Of a stretch of DNA of 64,000 nucleotides, positions 12,597 to 22,499 are shown one piece after another (position 1 is the stretch's first letter; each line of letters opens with the position of its first letter). The notes beneath the pieces are model-generated. The model was not told the DNA's origin. It saw only the letters and a list, made by a program, of their open reading frames with translations, and searched no databases. Both the position numbers and the translations under genes were made by a program. The stretch lies in NCBI GenBank assembly GCA_963277665.1, contig OY728157.1, positions 366,124,067 to 366,188,066 on the forward strand. The letters are read 5' to 3'. This stretch comes from Viscum album. Taxonomy: Eukaryota > Streptophyta > Magnoliopsida > Santalales > Viscaceae.

Positions 12597-13013
12597 CAGA
12601 ATTGGATGGCGAGGTGTCGCAACGGTCAGATTCTGAGGGAAACGCCGAAAAGCTGGGCTTTGCAGAGTCTATGCACGAAAATATCTGATGTGGCGCGCAA
12701 AATGTAGAAAGGAGTGGAATTTTCTTTTGGAGTGGGCGCGGAACCGTGACATGGCCTATAAAATCCACTGTGGGTCAAATGTTCCGTATGACTTTTCTCA
12801 CATGGCAAGCTTCGAGCTATCGTGTGGGAAATTGTTTATGGCCCTGCGCGGAAAACCACTCCCGATGCGTGTAAATCCACCAAGATCAGGGGTCATTTTA
12901 CATGCAAACCCGGGGTTTTTTACACCACAGTATGAAATTCCGCGACACCCGCTGATTTTACGCACCACCATCTCCCATTTCACACCATCCACCCAAACAC
13001 TTGTCTGAAGAAG
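12597..13013 (+). promoter_or_regulatory. Upstream region of the antisense gene, with TATA box
   Basis: Between the polypurine tract and the ATG at 13014 there is a TATAAAAT at 12757-12764 on the plus strand, in a GC-richer context, about 250 bases before the ATG. This could be a promoter for the antisense gene. The overlapping frames of 60-106 codons on both strands show no conserved motif. Confidence 0.45.
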
Positions 13014-16000
13014 ATGGTCGTGAACCAAGGAGAAGTCGCTGCTCGAAGGGCTGAAATGGTTGAAAACCCAGAGGAATATGGCGCTAAAAGGATTGTATCC
13101 AACAACCATACCCTCTTCAATATGCTAACCCCCCCCCCCCCCAAAGAGTATTATTTGTCCAACAATCTTCCGTTGTGGGACTTCGGCAATTTGGAGGATG
13201 TCCCTCTGCCAGGCATTGAGGTGGATACACCATGTTCGTGGGTGACCCGTGAGGATGATATTCCTCAATACAACATCACCAACAACGGTCATACTGCTAG
13301 AGAAACCAGGAACATCAACATAGATGTCTTGAATCCTAGGACTTGGACCATTTTTGGGGGTGAACCTATCAGGGATAGCTCCCCGACCCCCTACGCAAGC
13401 ACTATTCGTCAGTGCATCATTGACGAGACCAAAGGCACTCCGCAGGACTGGGACCTGCGGTCCGGAGGAAACTTCACCAGCGAATGGGGATGTTCATACT
13501 GGGTTCTCCATACATGTGACCAATTTGGGGCCGAGATGTGGAATATTGGTTTATTTGAGGTGGTATGGACAACAAAATTCCACTTCTACTACCAGCATGA
13601 GCTCCGGCCAGATCTATTCACCCAGTGGTCCCCTGATACCAACAAATTCCATCTCCATCATGGGAAAGTCGGTATCAGTCTCTGGGACATCCACTTCATC
13701 GGAGGTATCCCATTGGATGAACATCAATATGACGAATTCATTTCCCTGATGAACACCTAGGGAGAAAGATCACGGACCCCCATACTGACGTGGAACCTAC
13801 TGGAGATGGCCAAGGAGAAGCTGGGGGTCAAGGACTTCCTAAAGGACATCACTTCCAAGGACTGGTTCAGCCAATTCCTAGAGAGGGATCCAGATGTCAA
13901 GATGTCAGGGTGAGGGAGACGGTGTCCAACCGCGGCATAGAGAAGTAAGAGTGGATCATACTGCATGATCTTGGAGGCTGGGCACTACCAGTCGTGGGGC
14001 TACCGAATAAACGAGAGTAGAGATCTGAATGTTCAGTACACTGGATTTCGTGCTACATTCCTGAGCGGGTGGATCTTTCCGGTGAGGGACGCAAGGATGG
14101 GCGTCCGTCTACCGACCCTGGTGATGGATGACATCACGTATGCCAACAAGAGGTTCAAACTGGGGTTCCTTGTGCTAGATCGGCTGTACACCATCTTAGG
14201 ACACATCTCGAGAGGGGGATCAACTAGGAGAGTCTGTGGCCCCTTCATGATTTTCCATTGCTGGGTTACGACTCATTGTGGTAGATACACCTTCTCGAAT
14301 TCCATCCGTCTTCCAGGAAATGTCTTGCGGCCCTCTCTGCTGAACATTTCCAAAGACATGCCACTAATGCTCAATGAGAAGGGAGTATGGATAAGAATTT
14401 GTAACCTTGCCAACATTGCCTTCAGCCCGTTCTCCACCCCGACTGGACAGATGATATACAATGGGAAAGGCTCACTAGAGCAGAAGGGGTACTTCTAGAG
14501 CATCAGAGGTAGGGTGTTTGTGGCCCAGATTTATGAGAAGATCATCTTCTAGCCTTATGTGCCATCTAGGTATGCCAGACAGTTTGGGTGCCTACAATGA
14601 ATGCTGAAAAAAGTATACATAGATGTCCGGGAGGAGTGGAATCCCTGTATTCATCGTCATATATGGCTGATGTTCACGACCTATGGCTCTGGCGACAACA
14701 TCACATTTCCTCCCATCGGAGTCGATGTCGGTCTTTCAAACATGTATTCCAAACATTGGACCATAGAAAACCCCGAGGGGATTTTGCGAAAGTGTGTTCG
14801 ACAACTCAAAGTCTCCAGTGTGGAACCTGGGAGGCGAGAGAGCAGGCAGGGTGCCTCTAGAGGGGGAAGAACAGAATCGCGTCAGGCAACAGGACTCGCA
14901 CAAGCTGGGACCTCGATAGTGGGGGTGTTGCATGGCGTGGTCTCTCCCTCATCACCTCGAAGAGGAGGGTACCACAGAGCTTCTAGAGAACTTCTCCGAG
15001 ATAAAATAAGACAACTACTTAAACCTTCCCAAGATGCGATTTTCCCTCTACTATGTTCGGCTTGGCTAACCCTGTGCAGTCAGTGATTACTGAAGTCCTC
15101 TAGCAGAAGATAGTGTGGGACTAGATCTAGCTGCCAGATGTCAGGCCTTTCCATGTTATCGACATTGTGAACATCCATAGAATACATGCTTATCTGACAG
15201 CCATGGACATGTACGCACATTAATGGGGTCGGAATGTGGAGCCACCTCTCTTTGGGAAAGTGATGCCCGACCAAGAGATTGATCCGGAAATGATTCCACT
15301 AGGGGATGATGATAGTGATTATGAGTCAGAGGGAAGCAAGACAGAAGAGGAGGTAGAAGTTGAAGGAGAAGAGGAGACCGAATGTGAAGGGCCTCCGGGG
15401 GCATCCCACCAAGGGAGTCTCTGGTAGAGCAGTGAGATTGTTTGCTCTGACATGGATGTGACTCAGCTACTCAAGGTATGCTTCGACCCTTATCTACCCT
15501 CTTACCTTTCTTCTATTTCCTTTGCAATCCTTAATCCACCTTCCTTTTCTTACTCAGGAGCTTATTGGTGCTGATCAAGCATCTCCAACTGAAGGAGGGG
15601 CAGAAGCGCCAATGGAGAAAAGTGGGGCACCAACGCTCATTATCGAGCTGATGAGTGCTGAGGGATCCCCCGCTCTGACAGCTCCTGTAGAGGCCAAAAC
15701 ACTGGAGTCTAGTGTGGTGGGTTCCTATAAGTTTCTTGCTTCGATACTGGTACTCACTATCAGAGGACTCAATTGATTAGGTTGCTCGTTATCTGTACAT
15801 TGATCACGACATTGGAGACTCGTCAGGCTGCTGAACTCAAACAATCAGTGTGTGAGCTGATGGAAAACATACCACCCCATCCTGAACATGTCTCCCAAAC
15901 CAAGTCGGCCCCAGAAATTAGTGAGTAGGGAGTGGAAGACACTATTGGCGCTTCTATTGGGGCAGGGCCGGTAGTTGATAAAGGCACCACCAGGGTCGAG

Positions 16001-16711
16001 GTGGGAGAGGAAGGTCACCTAGATGCTGATGAGCCTATACCGTTGGGAAGAATCATTGATGAGGACCCTAATGATAGCATGTTGGCTATCTTTCATGTCT
16101 ATCAGCCAGCTGACCCCAAGGTAATCGACGATTTAGACTCGAAAGTAGGCGAGGAGAGCCGGATGACGCAACGTAAGGGGTGTAAGTGCATCCAGTGTTT
16201 TCTCAGTCAGCCTCTGATGGAATGGTTGAAGGAGATGGGATCACTCCACACCTGGTTGCGTTTTCTGTGTGTTGGAGGGGCAGATTCTCAATACCTTCAC
16301 CTGACGGTCCGTGATTACATAGCCGAGAAGGTGCTAGAGTGCAGCCAGCGCTCTGTCATCACCCAGTGTCGGGAGGAGTTGGGGAGTACCCGAGCATTTC
16401 TGAGGGCATAGAAAAAGGATCAATGCATTGAGGAACTGGTGAAAGAACAATAGAAATTCATTTCAAACTATTATGAGCTTTTGGAGCACTTGAAGGCCCA
16501 GTTGGAAGATTCCCAAGAACATCATGTGGAAGCGAGTAACCAGATGACTAAGCTCCATGCTGAACAGACGCGGGCACTGACTACAGTCAGCGAATTGTGC
16601 TCCACAGCCACTGACGAAGAGAGATTCCTCAGGAGGCGGGAGGCAGTCCTAGAGGACACCATCCAAAAGGTGGTAGCATTGGAAAGATCCATCCCAGAGG
16701 CCGACCCCTAA
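13014..16711 (+). pseudogene. Antisense extra gene of the Tat element: plant mobile domain, acidic linker and coiled coil
   Basis: One frame runs 13014-15086 (about 690 codons), with stops at 13758, 13911, 13938, 14496, 14550 and 14598 before the final 15087 stop. It has plant-mobile-domain (aminotransferase-like PMD) features: GISLWDIHFIGGIPLDEHQYDEF at about residues 221-243 (usual form: SLWD..-IGGLP..-YDE), a GHISRGGSTRR block, and PYVPSRYARQFG near residues 514-525. Coding then moves to another frame (about 15050-15475) with a Glu/Asp-rich stretch, crosses an 82-nt intron, continues to 15720, and after a further frame change runs from about 15782 to 16711. That last part is Leu/Glu/Gln-rich and should form a coiled coil. 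Genes of this kind occur antisense between pol and the 3' LTR in Tat elements. Their function is unknown; cellular PMD proteins act in silencing. Some stops look like C-to-T changes in Gln/Arg codons. Confidence 0.82.
15476..15557 (+). other. Spliceosomal intron in the antisense gene (82 nt)
   Basis: The donor is CTCAAG|GTATGC and the acceptor is TTTTCTTACTCAG|GAGC. The interior is pyrimidine-rich (ctcttacctttcttctattt and similar). Removing it joins the upstream frame ending ...VTQLLK exactly, in phase 0, to the downstream frame starting ELIGADQASPTEGGAEAP. The two frames differ without splicing. Size and composition fit a plant intron. Confidence 0.75.
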
Positions 16712-19147
16712 GGGGCCTGTTTTGGCCGAACCAATAAACTTATTTCACATTACTACATCTTTTTTTTGAAATGTATGTATGGACAAATTTATTTACTCAT
16801 CACTTTGGTTTAACATGCTAAACCATAATCCCAAAATAAATATCAATTCATTCCTAAGCTCACGTGGGTCTTACCCGATGTGAGAAATAGGGGATGCTCA
16901 TACTATCACTTCGTTTGATCGTGGGAGCGTCAACCAAGATTCAAGCATTTGAAGTTCGAATCCGTATTTCTGAGCATAAGAGGGAGGCCCAATCAAATGA
17001 AGTGGACCTCAGACCGATTGATGTATCTTCTTCTCAACATTCTCTAGCGTACGAGCGGGGAAATTCCATGGGGCATTAGAATTAGTCCAAACATAGGGGA
17101 ATGAAAAAGATGTGAATCACGTAACCCAATTTGGAACACTATGGGAGGGGAATGGAAATAAAGGAAAAAATTTCACTGTGTTCGAGACACAACATCGGTA
17201 TTGCGTTATCCTGAAATGGGGACAACAAATGATGGTTGACCGCTGACCATGTTCGTAACATGGGACTTGACTCAAATATCATTCATCAGTCTTCCGGAAC
17301 GTTGGCCCAGGATAGATGGCAGACCATAGGTGGAGAATCCATAATGTTAGGGGGTCCTTTCAGATGTAAAATAGGATGAGGATCTTAATAAATGGGCACG
17401 CAAAGCATTGAAGTTGAAGTGGTGGTTTGTCCGACCAGAATCCAACACTCCCAAAATTATGCCACCGTGGTGGAAGCACATTGGGCGAGCACATCAATAT
17501 GATCATGGATCATCCCTAATGTTAGAGAGGACCTCTCTGGTGAGGGAACCATCACATCCCAATGTCATTATGGGGTATCATGAACTTGTTCAAGTAAAGT
17601 GTTGCAGTTATGAAACTCCCCGGGGGGGGCATGCCAAGGGACCAATGATGATAAAGGATGGGATTTGTGATTCCCAGGGCTGGACCCGAGACAAAAAGTC
17701 TGGGCGTTCCTACGTATCCCATAAGGATGGGAATAAATCCACATGTAGTTATGGGATGAAGCACGGTAAGGTACTAGTGCAAAGGATGAAAGGGGCGTGC
17801 AGGTCTGGCCCTCGCACCAAAAGAATAATTATTTGATGTATCTTATTTTGACTTTAGGGTGAATGGGTTTTTCATTTTGAAGAAACCAGCCTAGGGTAGG
17901 AATTCCCGGTATTTTAAAAATAATCATGCCGTATAGAGGCTTTGAAAAATGGTATGGTGGATGACTGATACCCAACGTGATGTCCTATATGATGAGGTCA
18001 TCACAATGTAGTGTCATTTTTCGTCATGTGGTTGGGATGATACTATCGCAGATTAGGGTCATGTGATTGGACCTGACATCATAGTTTAAGGTCACATATA
18101 TTGGACCTGATGGAATTCACATGATGTGATAAATCATACTTGACGTGAATGAGGACGAGGTCCACATCACCACCGTGTGCGATTCCGAGAGAGGAGCCTC
18201 AATCCAGGAGGCCAAAGTGTGTTAGAGGATAAGGGGCAAGAGAAGCCAGCTCCCAAATGAACTGGACCCAGAAGAACGATGTCCGAGTGATCCTATATAT
18301 CCCATGAGGATGAGGATCAAGCTACACATAGTTCTCAGAGAAGATCCCATTTTATGGTCTTAGTGATCAGATCGCGGGAGCCCCGAAGGACATCGTATTA
18401 CAACTTTTTCTGGTTGACGTGCGGAGGTACACCAAGGGGTAGGGCAAAGAGTGTCGAGATTCCACATAGACATGGTGGGGTGGAACATAATTTGAACTTG
18501 TAACCAATATTCAAGGACTGAAGGGGATGGAGTGATGATGGAGGAATATTGCTGAACATGTTTGCAACACATCATCCTGTCGCATTAGCCTGAAATGGGG
18601 ACAAACAAATGAGCATCGTCCACTGACCATGTTCACAACACGGGATTTGTATCAATTTTTTGTCTGAAACCCTCGGGGGAATTTTCCTATAATGGTAGGA
18701 GAGCACTTATGCCTAGTATCCATGTGGTTTTTGGGGGTCCCTTCAAATTTGAAAGATACTGGGGGCCCAAATTATAGGTAACATGAATCTTGACAAGTGG
18801 ATAGAAGCTTTCCCCAGTTGGATCCGACCCAACAGGTCCTAGACCAGAGTGCTCTTAGAAACAACGGTGAACCACAGTAAAGGGTCAAGGGGCTCGACCT
18901 GAGAGGGGCCAAGAGATGGAAAATTACTAGGAGAAGGGGGGCATGGTACCCAAAACCCAACGCGAAGGAGGGAATAACCCTGTATCACACATATGTATCC
19001 CCCTAGTGGAGAGGAACATTCCAATGGGACTCGGTGACTGGGAGATCGGGAGATCTCTAAGAGATGGTCCTGGACCTGAAATCTAAATTTTCATGCGGTC
19101 CTACGCATCCCCTAAGGATTGAAATCAAGCCACACATTATTCTTGAA
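16712..19147. other. Repeat-rich spacer between antisense gene and pol; no integrase seen
   Basis: In a Tat element this stretch, or one near it, should contain integrase. I see no HHCC finger, no D-D-E core and no long sense frame. Imperfect repeats are present instead. Blocks at about 17185-17440 and 18570-18830 share cctgaaatggggacaa, ctgaccatgttc and gggggtc-ccttca words. A cctacgtatcccataagga-type block occurs at about 17706, 18291 and 19099. Near 16859 the word ctcacgtgggtcttacccga resembles LTR sequence at 10961 and 29467. The 142-codon plus-strand frame at 17408-17836 has no recognisable motif. Confidence 0.6.
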
Positions 19148-19610
19148 GATACAGTTTAACGTCTTGCGGAAAGACACGCAGTTTATCGTATTGTGGGACA
19201 ACATACATTTTAAAGTCGTCTCGTACAACATATAGTTTATGTTCATGAATAACGACATACAGTTTAATATCATGCAGGATGACATACAATTTAACGTCAT
19301 GCGGGACGTCATACAGTTTAACATCATGCATGACGACATAATGTTTAACATCATGCGGGACGACATACAGTTTAATGTAAGGCTGGACGACATACGTTTT
19401 AATGTCATGCTGGATGACATACAAGTTATCTTCATGCGGGATGACATTCAGATTAACGTCATGTGGGACCACATACGTATTAAAGTCATGCGGGACGATA
19501 TACACTTTAATGTCATGCAGGACGAGCGTGCTGTTTTGGGTCATGCATCACCGACAGTTTGAGGTCGTGAAGGACCGTAATCTAGTTTAAGGTCACAGAG
19601 GACCCACGGT
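19148..19610. repeat. 27-bp tandem array inside the pol region
   Basis: Thirteen units in perfect 27-base register run from 19173 to 19523, with one imperfect unit before and about three decayed ones after. The consensus is roughly gacatacagtttaacgtcatg plus cgggac. Since 27 is a multiple of three, both strands stay open as nine-residue repeats, which explains the 107- to 135-codon frames here. I do not call these genes. The array lies just downstream (sense) of the truncated RT-RNase H. Confidence 0.93.
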
Positions 19611-20560
19611 ATCCCGGAGACGGGTGGAATCAAGACTATAGGCCGGAGTAGATACTACTTGATTTTTTCAAAGGACGTATGGCACTCTACATCCCATTTG
19701 TAAGAATAGCCTTTCTTCATTAGCTGAGAAAAGGTCTTACACTTTCCATCCAGATTCGCAATTAATAGGCATATAAAGGCTAAGTGGCCTTGATACGCTT
19801 AATGTTTTCGAATACTTCATGGGGGAGGCATCTGACTAACGAACTTGATCGTTTCTAGGTCAATATCGATGCCCCAGTATAGGACAATAAAGGCAAGAAA
19901 CTTCTTGGAGGTGACTCCAAAATCACACTTCAATGGGTTCATCTTCAGGTGGTGGGAATGGAGGAAGATGAACACTTTCTCAAGAAACATGATATGATCC
20001 TGGAACTGGAGAGATTTGACAAACTGATCATCTCATAACACTCCACCAATTTCCCGAGGATTGGCATGAATATGTGGTGCATGGCCCGCTGATAGGTGGC
20101 ACCTACATTTTTCAGGCTGAAGGGTATAACCTGGTAATAGAAAGTACCTTGGGGTGCCCTGAAATCCATGTAATCTTCATCCTTGAGGGCCATCCAGATC
20201 TGGTTATATCCAAAGTACCCATCAATGATTTATAGGTCTTATAACCCCGCCATAGCGTGAATCAAGTGCTCTATGAGAGGAAGGGGAAAATTCCCCTTTG
20301 GACAATGGTGGTTGAGATAGCAGAAGTCGATACAGTCTCTGATCTTTCTGTTCTTCTACCTGAATGGTATGATTTTTTCCAACCACTTGGGATGATGGAC
20401 CTCCCTGACGAAGTTGGCCCTGATGAGATTTTCAGCCTTGGCCTTGACCAAGTCACTGTGAAAAGTGTGCATATTTCTGGGAGAGTGCTTGAATCTGTGA
20501 TGATTTTCCAGAAGGCTGAGGCGGTGGATGGAAACCTGAGGATATAGTCCCAAAATCTCA
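19611..20560 (-). pseudogene. Tat-type reverse transcriptase, truncated at the start of RNase H
   Basis: Reading down from 20553, the frame shows the RT N-terminal block (KAENLIRANFVREVHHPKWLEKIIPF), then a DFCYLN-type and FPLPLIEHLI segment, then MALKDEDYMDFRAPQGTFYY, VIPFSLKNVGATYQRAM and LGKLVECY. At the active site (about 20030) a one-base deletion shifts the frame within what should be Y-V-D-D. In the new frame come FVKSLQFQDHI, LKMNPLKCDFGVTSKKFLAFIV, GIDIDLETIK, ANLDGKCKTFSQLMKKG and a YLLRPIVLIPPVSGIPWVL segment, where RNase H should begin. Homology ends at the 27-bp array. The enzyme is dead and its RNase H is missing. Confidence 0.88.
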
Positions 20561-21319
20561 TCGTAAATATAGGAGAATACATCACGGTGCTATTTAAGGA
20601 AGTCAACATACTACTGCTGCTCTTCAGAGGGCATAGCGACATTGATTAATTTGGATCTCGGGTCTGCCTCGCTTCGAAGGTTCACATGTACCAACTTTTA
20701 AACCGTGGATGAGATGCCTTCTATAATATCTTCCCCACTTATGGTAGGATCCTCCATGGGGGAAGTTGCTTCTGAGTTACCAGGCCCTGATTGGAGGCAA
20801 GTACCAGCTTGTGTGGTAGTGGTTACTGCATTGGGGAACTCTGGCACTTCCGAGACCATGGCTACGAAGGCTGTCTACCTGATCCCATCTGGTCTCCGGC
20901 CCAGGGGGCCACGCATGACAATATTAAAGTAGTAGTGGAATGTTGGCTAGATCTAGATTATCCATACCCATTAGAAGATAAAATTATGACACACCACCAT
21001 TTACATGATCCAGACGTCCCGATGTCTGATGGGAGTGGGAGGCTTCGGGATCATTGAAGCATGTTATGTATTGGAATATGAAGTGATCTTCTGACGCCTC
21101 CTGGATTTGGGATCTTGGTTTCCCCTTGTCCCTAAAATGAAAAAATATTTCCCCATATTGTGGGTCGTGTCCTCCAACCAATGGATCGGGAAGACGTAGG
21201 CATCATTTAGGCCTGCCCAAGGGTCGGTCATAGCGGTGACGGGCTCAACATCACATGTCTGGACTTGTTTATCCTTAGTTTTATAATAGTCAGCATCCAG
21301 GTGGCAGGATTCACAAGAG
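20561..21319 (-). other. Linker between protease and RT (Tat element), decayed
   Basis: This should encode the stretch from the protease end to the RT start. From about 21300 down, the protease frame continues with an MTDPWAGLNDAYVFPIHWL-like segment. No separate domain is visible and stops are frequent. Plus-strand frames of 75-96 codons here run opposite to pol and have no motif. Confidence 0.5.
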
Positions 21320-22029
21320 GTGAAAGGAGATTCATCACCTTAGAGTATTCCCACTCGACCATTAAGAGAGTACATAAGGCATTGGTGATACGATGTGGGG
21401 ACTACCGCAAGCAGGTGGAGCCATGGAATGCCCATAAATGAGTTATACGTGGTGTCCTGGGAGACAACCATGAACATGGTGTTGTCCACTAGGCCACCGA
21501 ACTGGGTCTTCATGCCGATCTTGTCGACCAGGATATGATTGGTCCTGTCATATCCTTGGATTCATAAATCAGTGGGACTCAGGTCATCTTCAGATAACCC
21601 TTCATTCTGAAGTGTCCGTGTCGGGATAAGGTTGATCCCAGAGCCGGTGTCAATGAGACATCGGCGAACCTCCATGACGTTTAATTGGTTTGTGATATAC
21701 AATGGGCGGATGATCCCATGTATTGGGGAGACTTTATCCTTTGTAGAGAACGAAATGATTTCCTGACATTGGGCATCCTCAACTATTTCAGCATGGAAAG
21801 CTTCTGCAGTTTCTATCTCCATCTCAAATAGGAGGGGGATCCTTAAAGCCTCAGCAAGTGATTCGCACATATCTGGTGACAAGTTAAGGACTTCAAGGAT
21901 GGAAGGCCTTGCTGGGATGTCGGAGAGGTGTTTGAAAACATCGTACTTCCATTCTAGGGGAGAACTTCTGTTTGCAGGGAGAAACTCTGTGATTGAAGGC
22001 ATTGTGGGACCTAACGGTCGAACCGGCAA
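21320..22029 (-). pseudogene. Tat-type aspartic protease
   Basis: The 22029-21562 frame ends with RRCLIDTGSGINLIPTRTLQ and LSEDDLSPTDL. The active site DTGS is intact. After one stop the same frame continues IQGYDRTNHILVDKIG, DTTYNSFMGIPWLH and VVPTSYHQCLMYSLNG. These follow the Tat/Ogre protease pattern, including ILP-TL, LSPTDL, the DTSYN-x-LLGRPW-type flap region and the H-Q-C-L-x-Y closing motif. The upstream part (from 22029) has an EVLNLSPDMCESLAEAL helix-like segment. The function was polyprotein cutting. The stop at 21559-21561 alone would truncate it. Confidence 0.85.
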
Positions 22030-22499
22030 CTGACTAGTACTGGGAATATCCCACTTCTCATTAGTCTAAGCCCGAAGAGTAGCCATCAGATGAGGCACAT
22101 ACGACTGAGATCAGATTGTAGAGGGAAAATCTATTCGCGACATGGCCAAGGTAGTTTTGCCTGATCCAGTAGCACAAACGGTGGTTGAGGCGGGCCTGTT
22201 GATACTGGATGAAGAGGATGTGCGTGCTGAGTTCTACACTGGACCTACTGTCTGGTCTCAGTGGCATGCACGGATTGGCCGGAGGTTCCAAATGATGTTC
22301 CCCAATGACCCATATCATTGCGGCTTCGCCGACATTAGCTTCAGTAGGGGACATTGGGGGGGGGGGGGTTCGCCTAGCGCCCCCCTCTTCGGGAGTCATA
22401 TATGGGTTTACCAACTCAAAGGTATTGTCCAAAGCATACCCTTGACTATCAGCTAATGAATCATTCCCCACTGGGTAGATCCTGGGGGAAATCCCCATC

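Noticed and set aside
12437..13109. Cluster of 60-106 codon frames on both strands
   Set aside because: They overlap one another, straddle the LTR boundary and have no conserved motif. The region is better explained as LTR end, polypurine tract and upstream region of the antisense gene.
17408..17836. 142-codon plus-strand frame
   Set aside because: It lies in the repeat-rich spacer of the Tat element, has no motif, and related blocks at 18.3 and 19.1 kb do not keep the frame.
19112..19562. Overlapping frames of 107-135 codons on both strands with nine-residue repeats
   Set aside because: They are a by-product of the 27-bp array, whose period is a multiple of three, so all frames without a stop in the unit stay open. 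Neither strand has a start context or a known motif.
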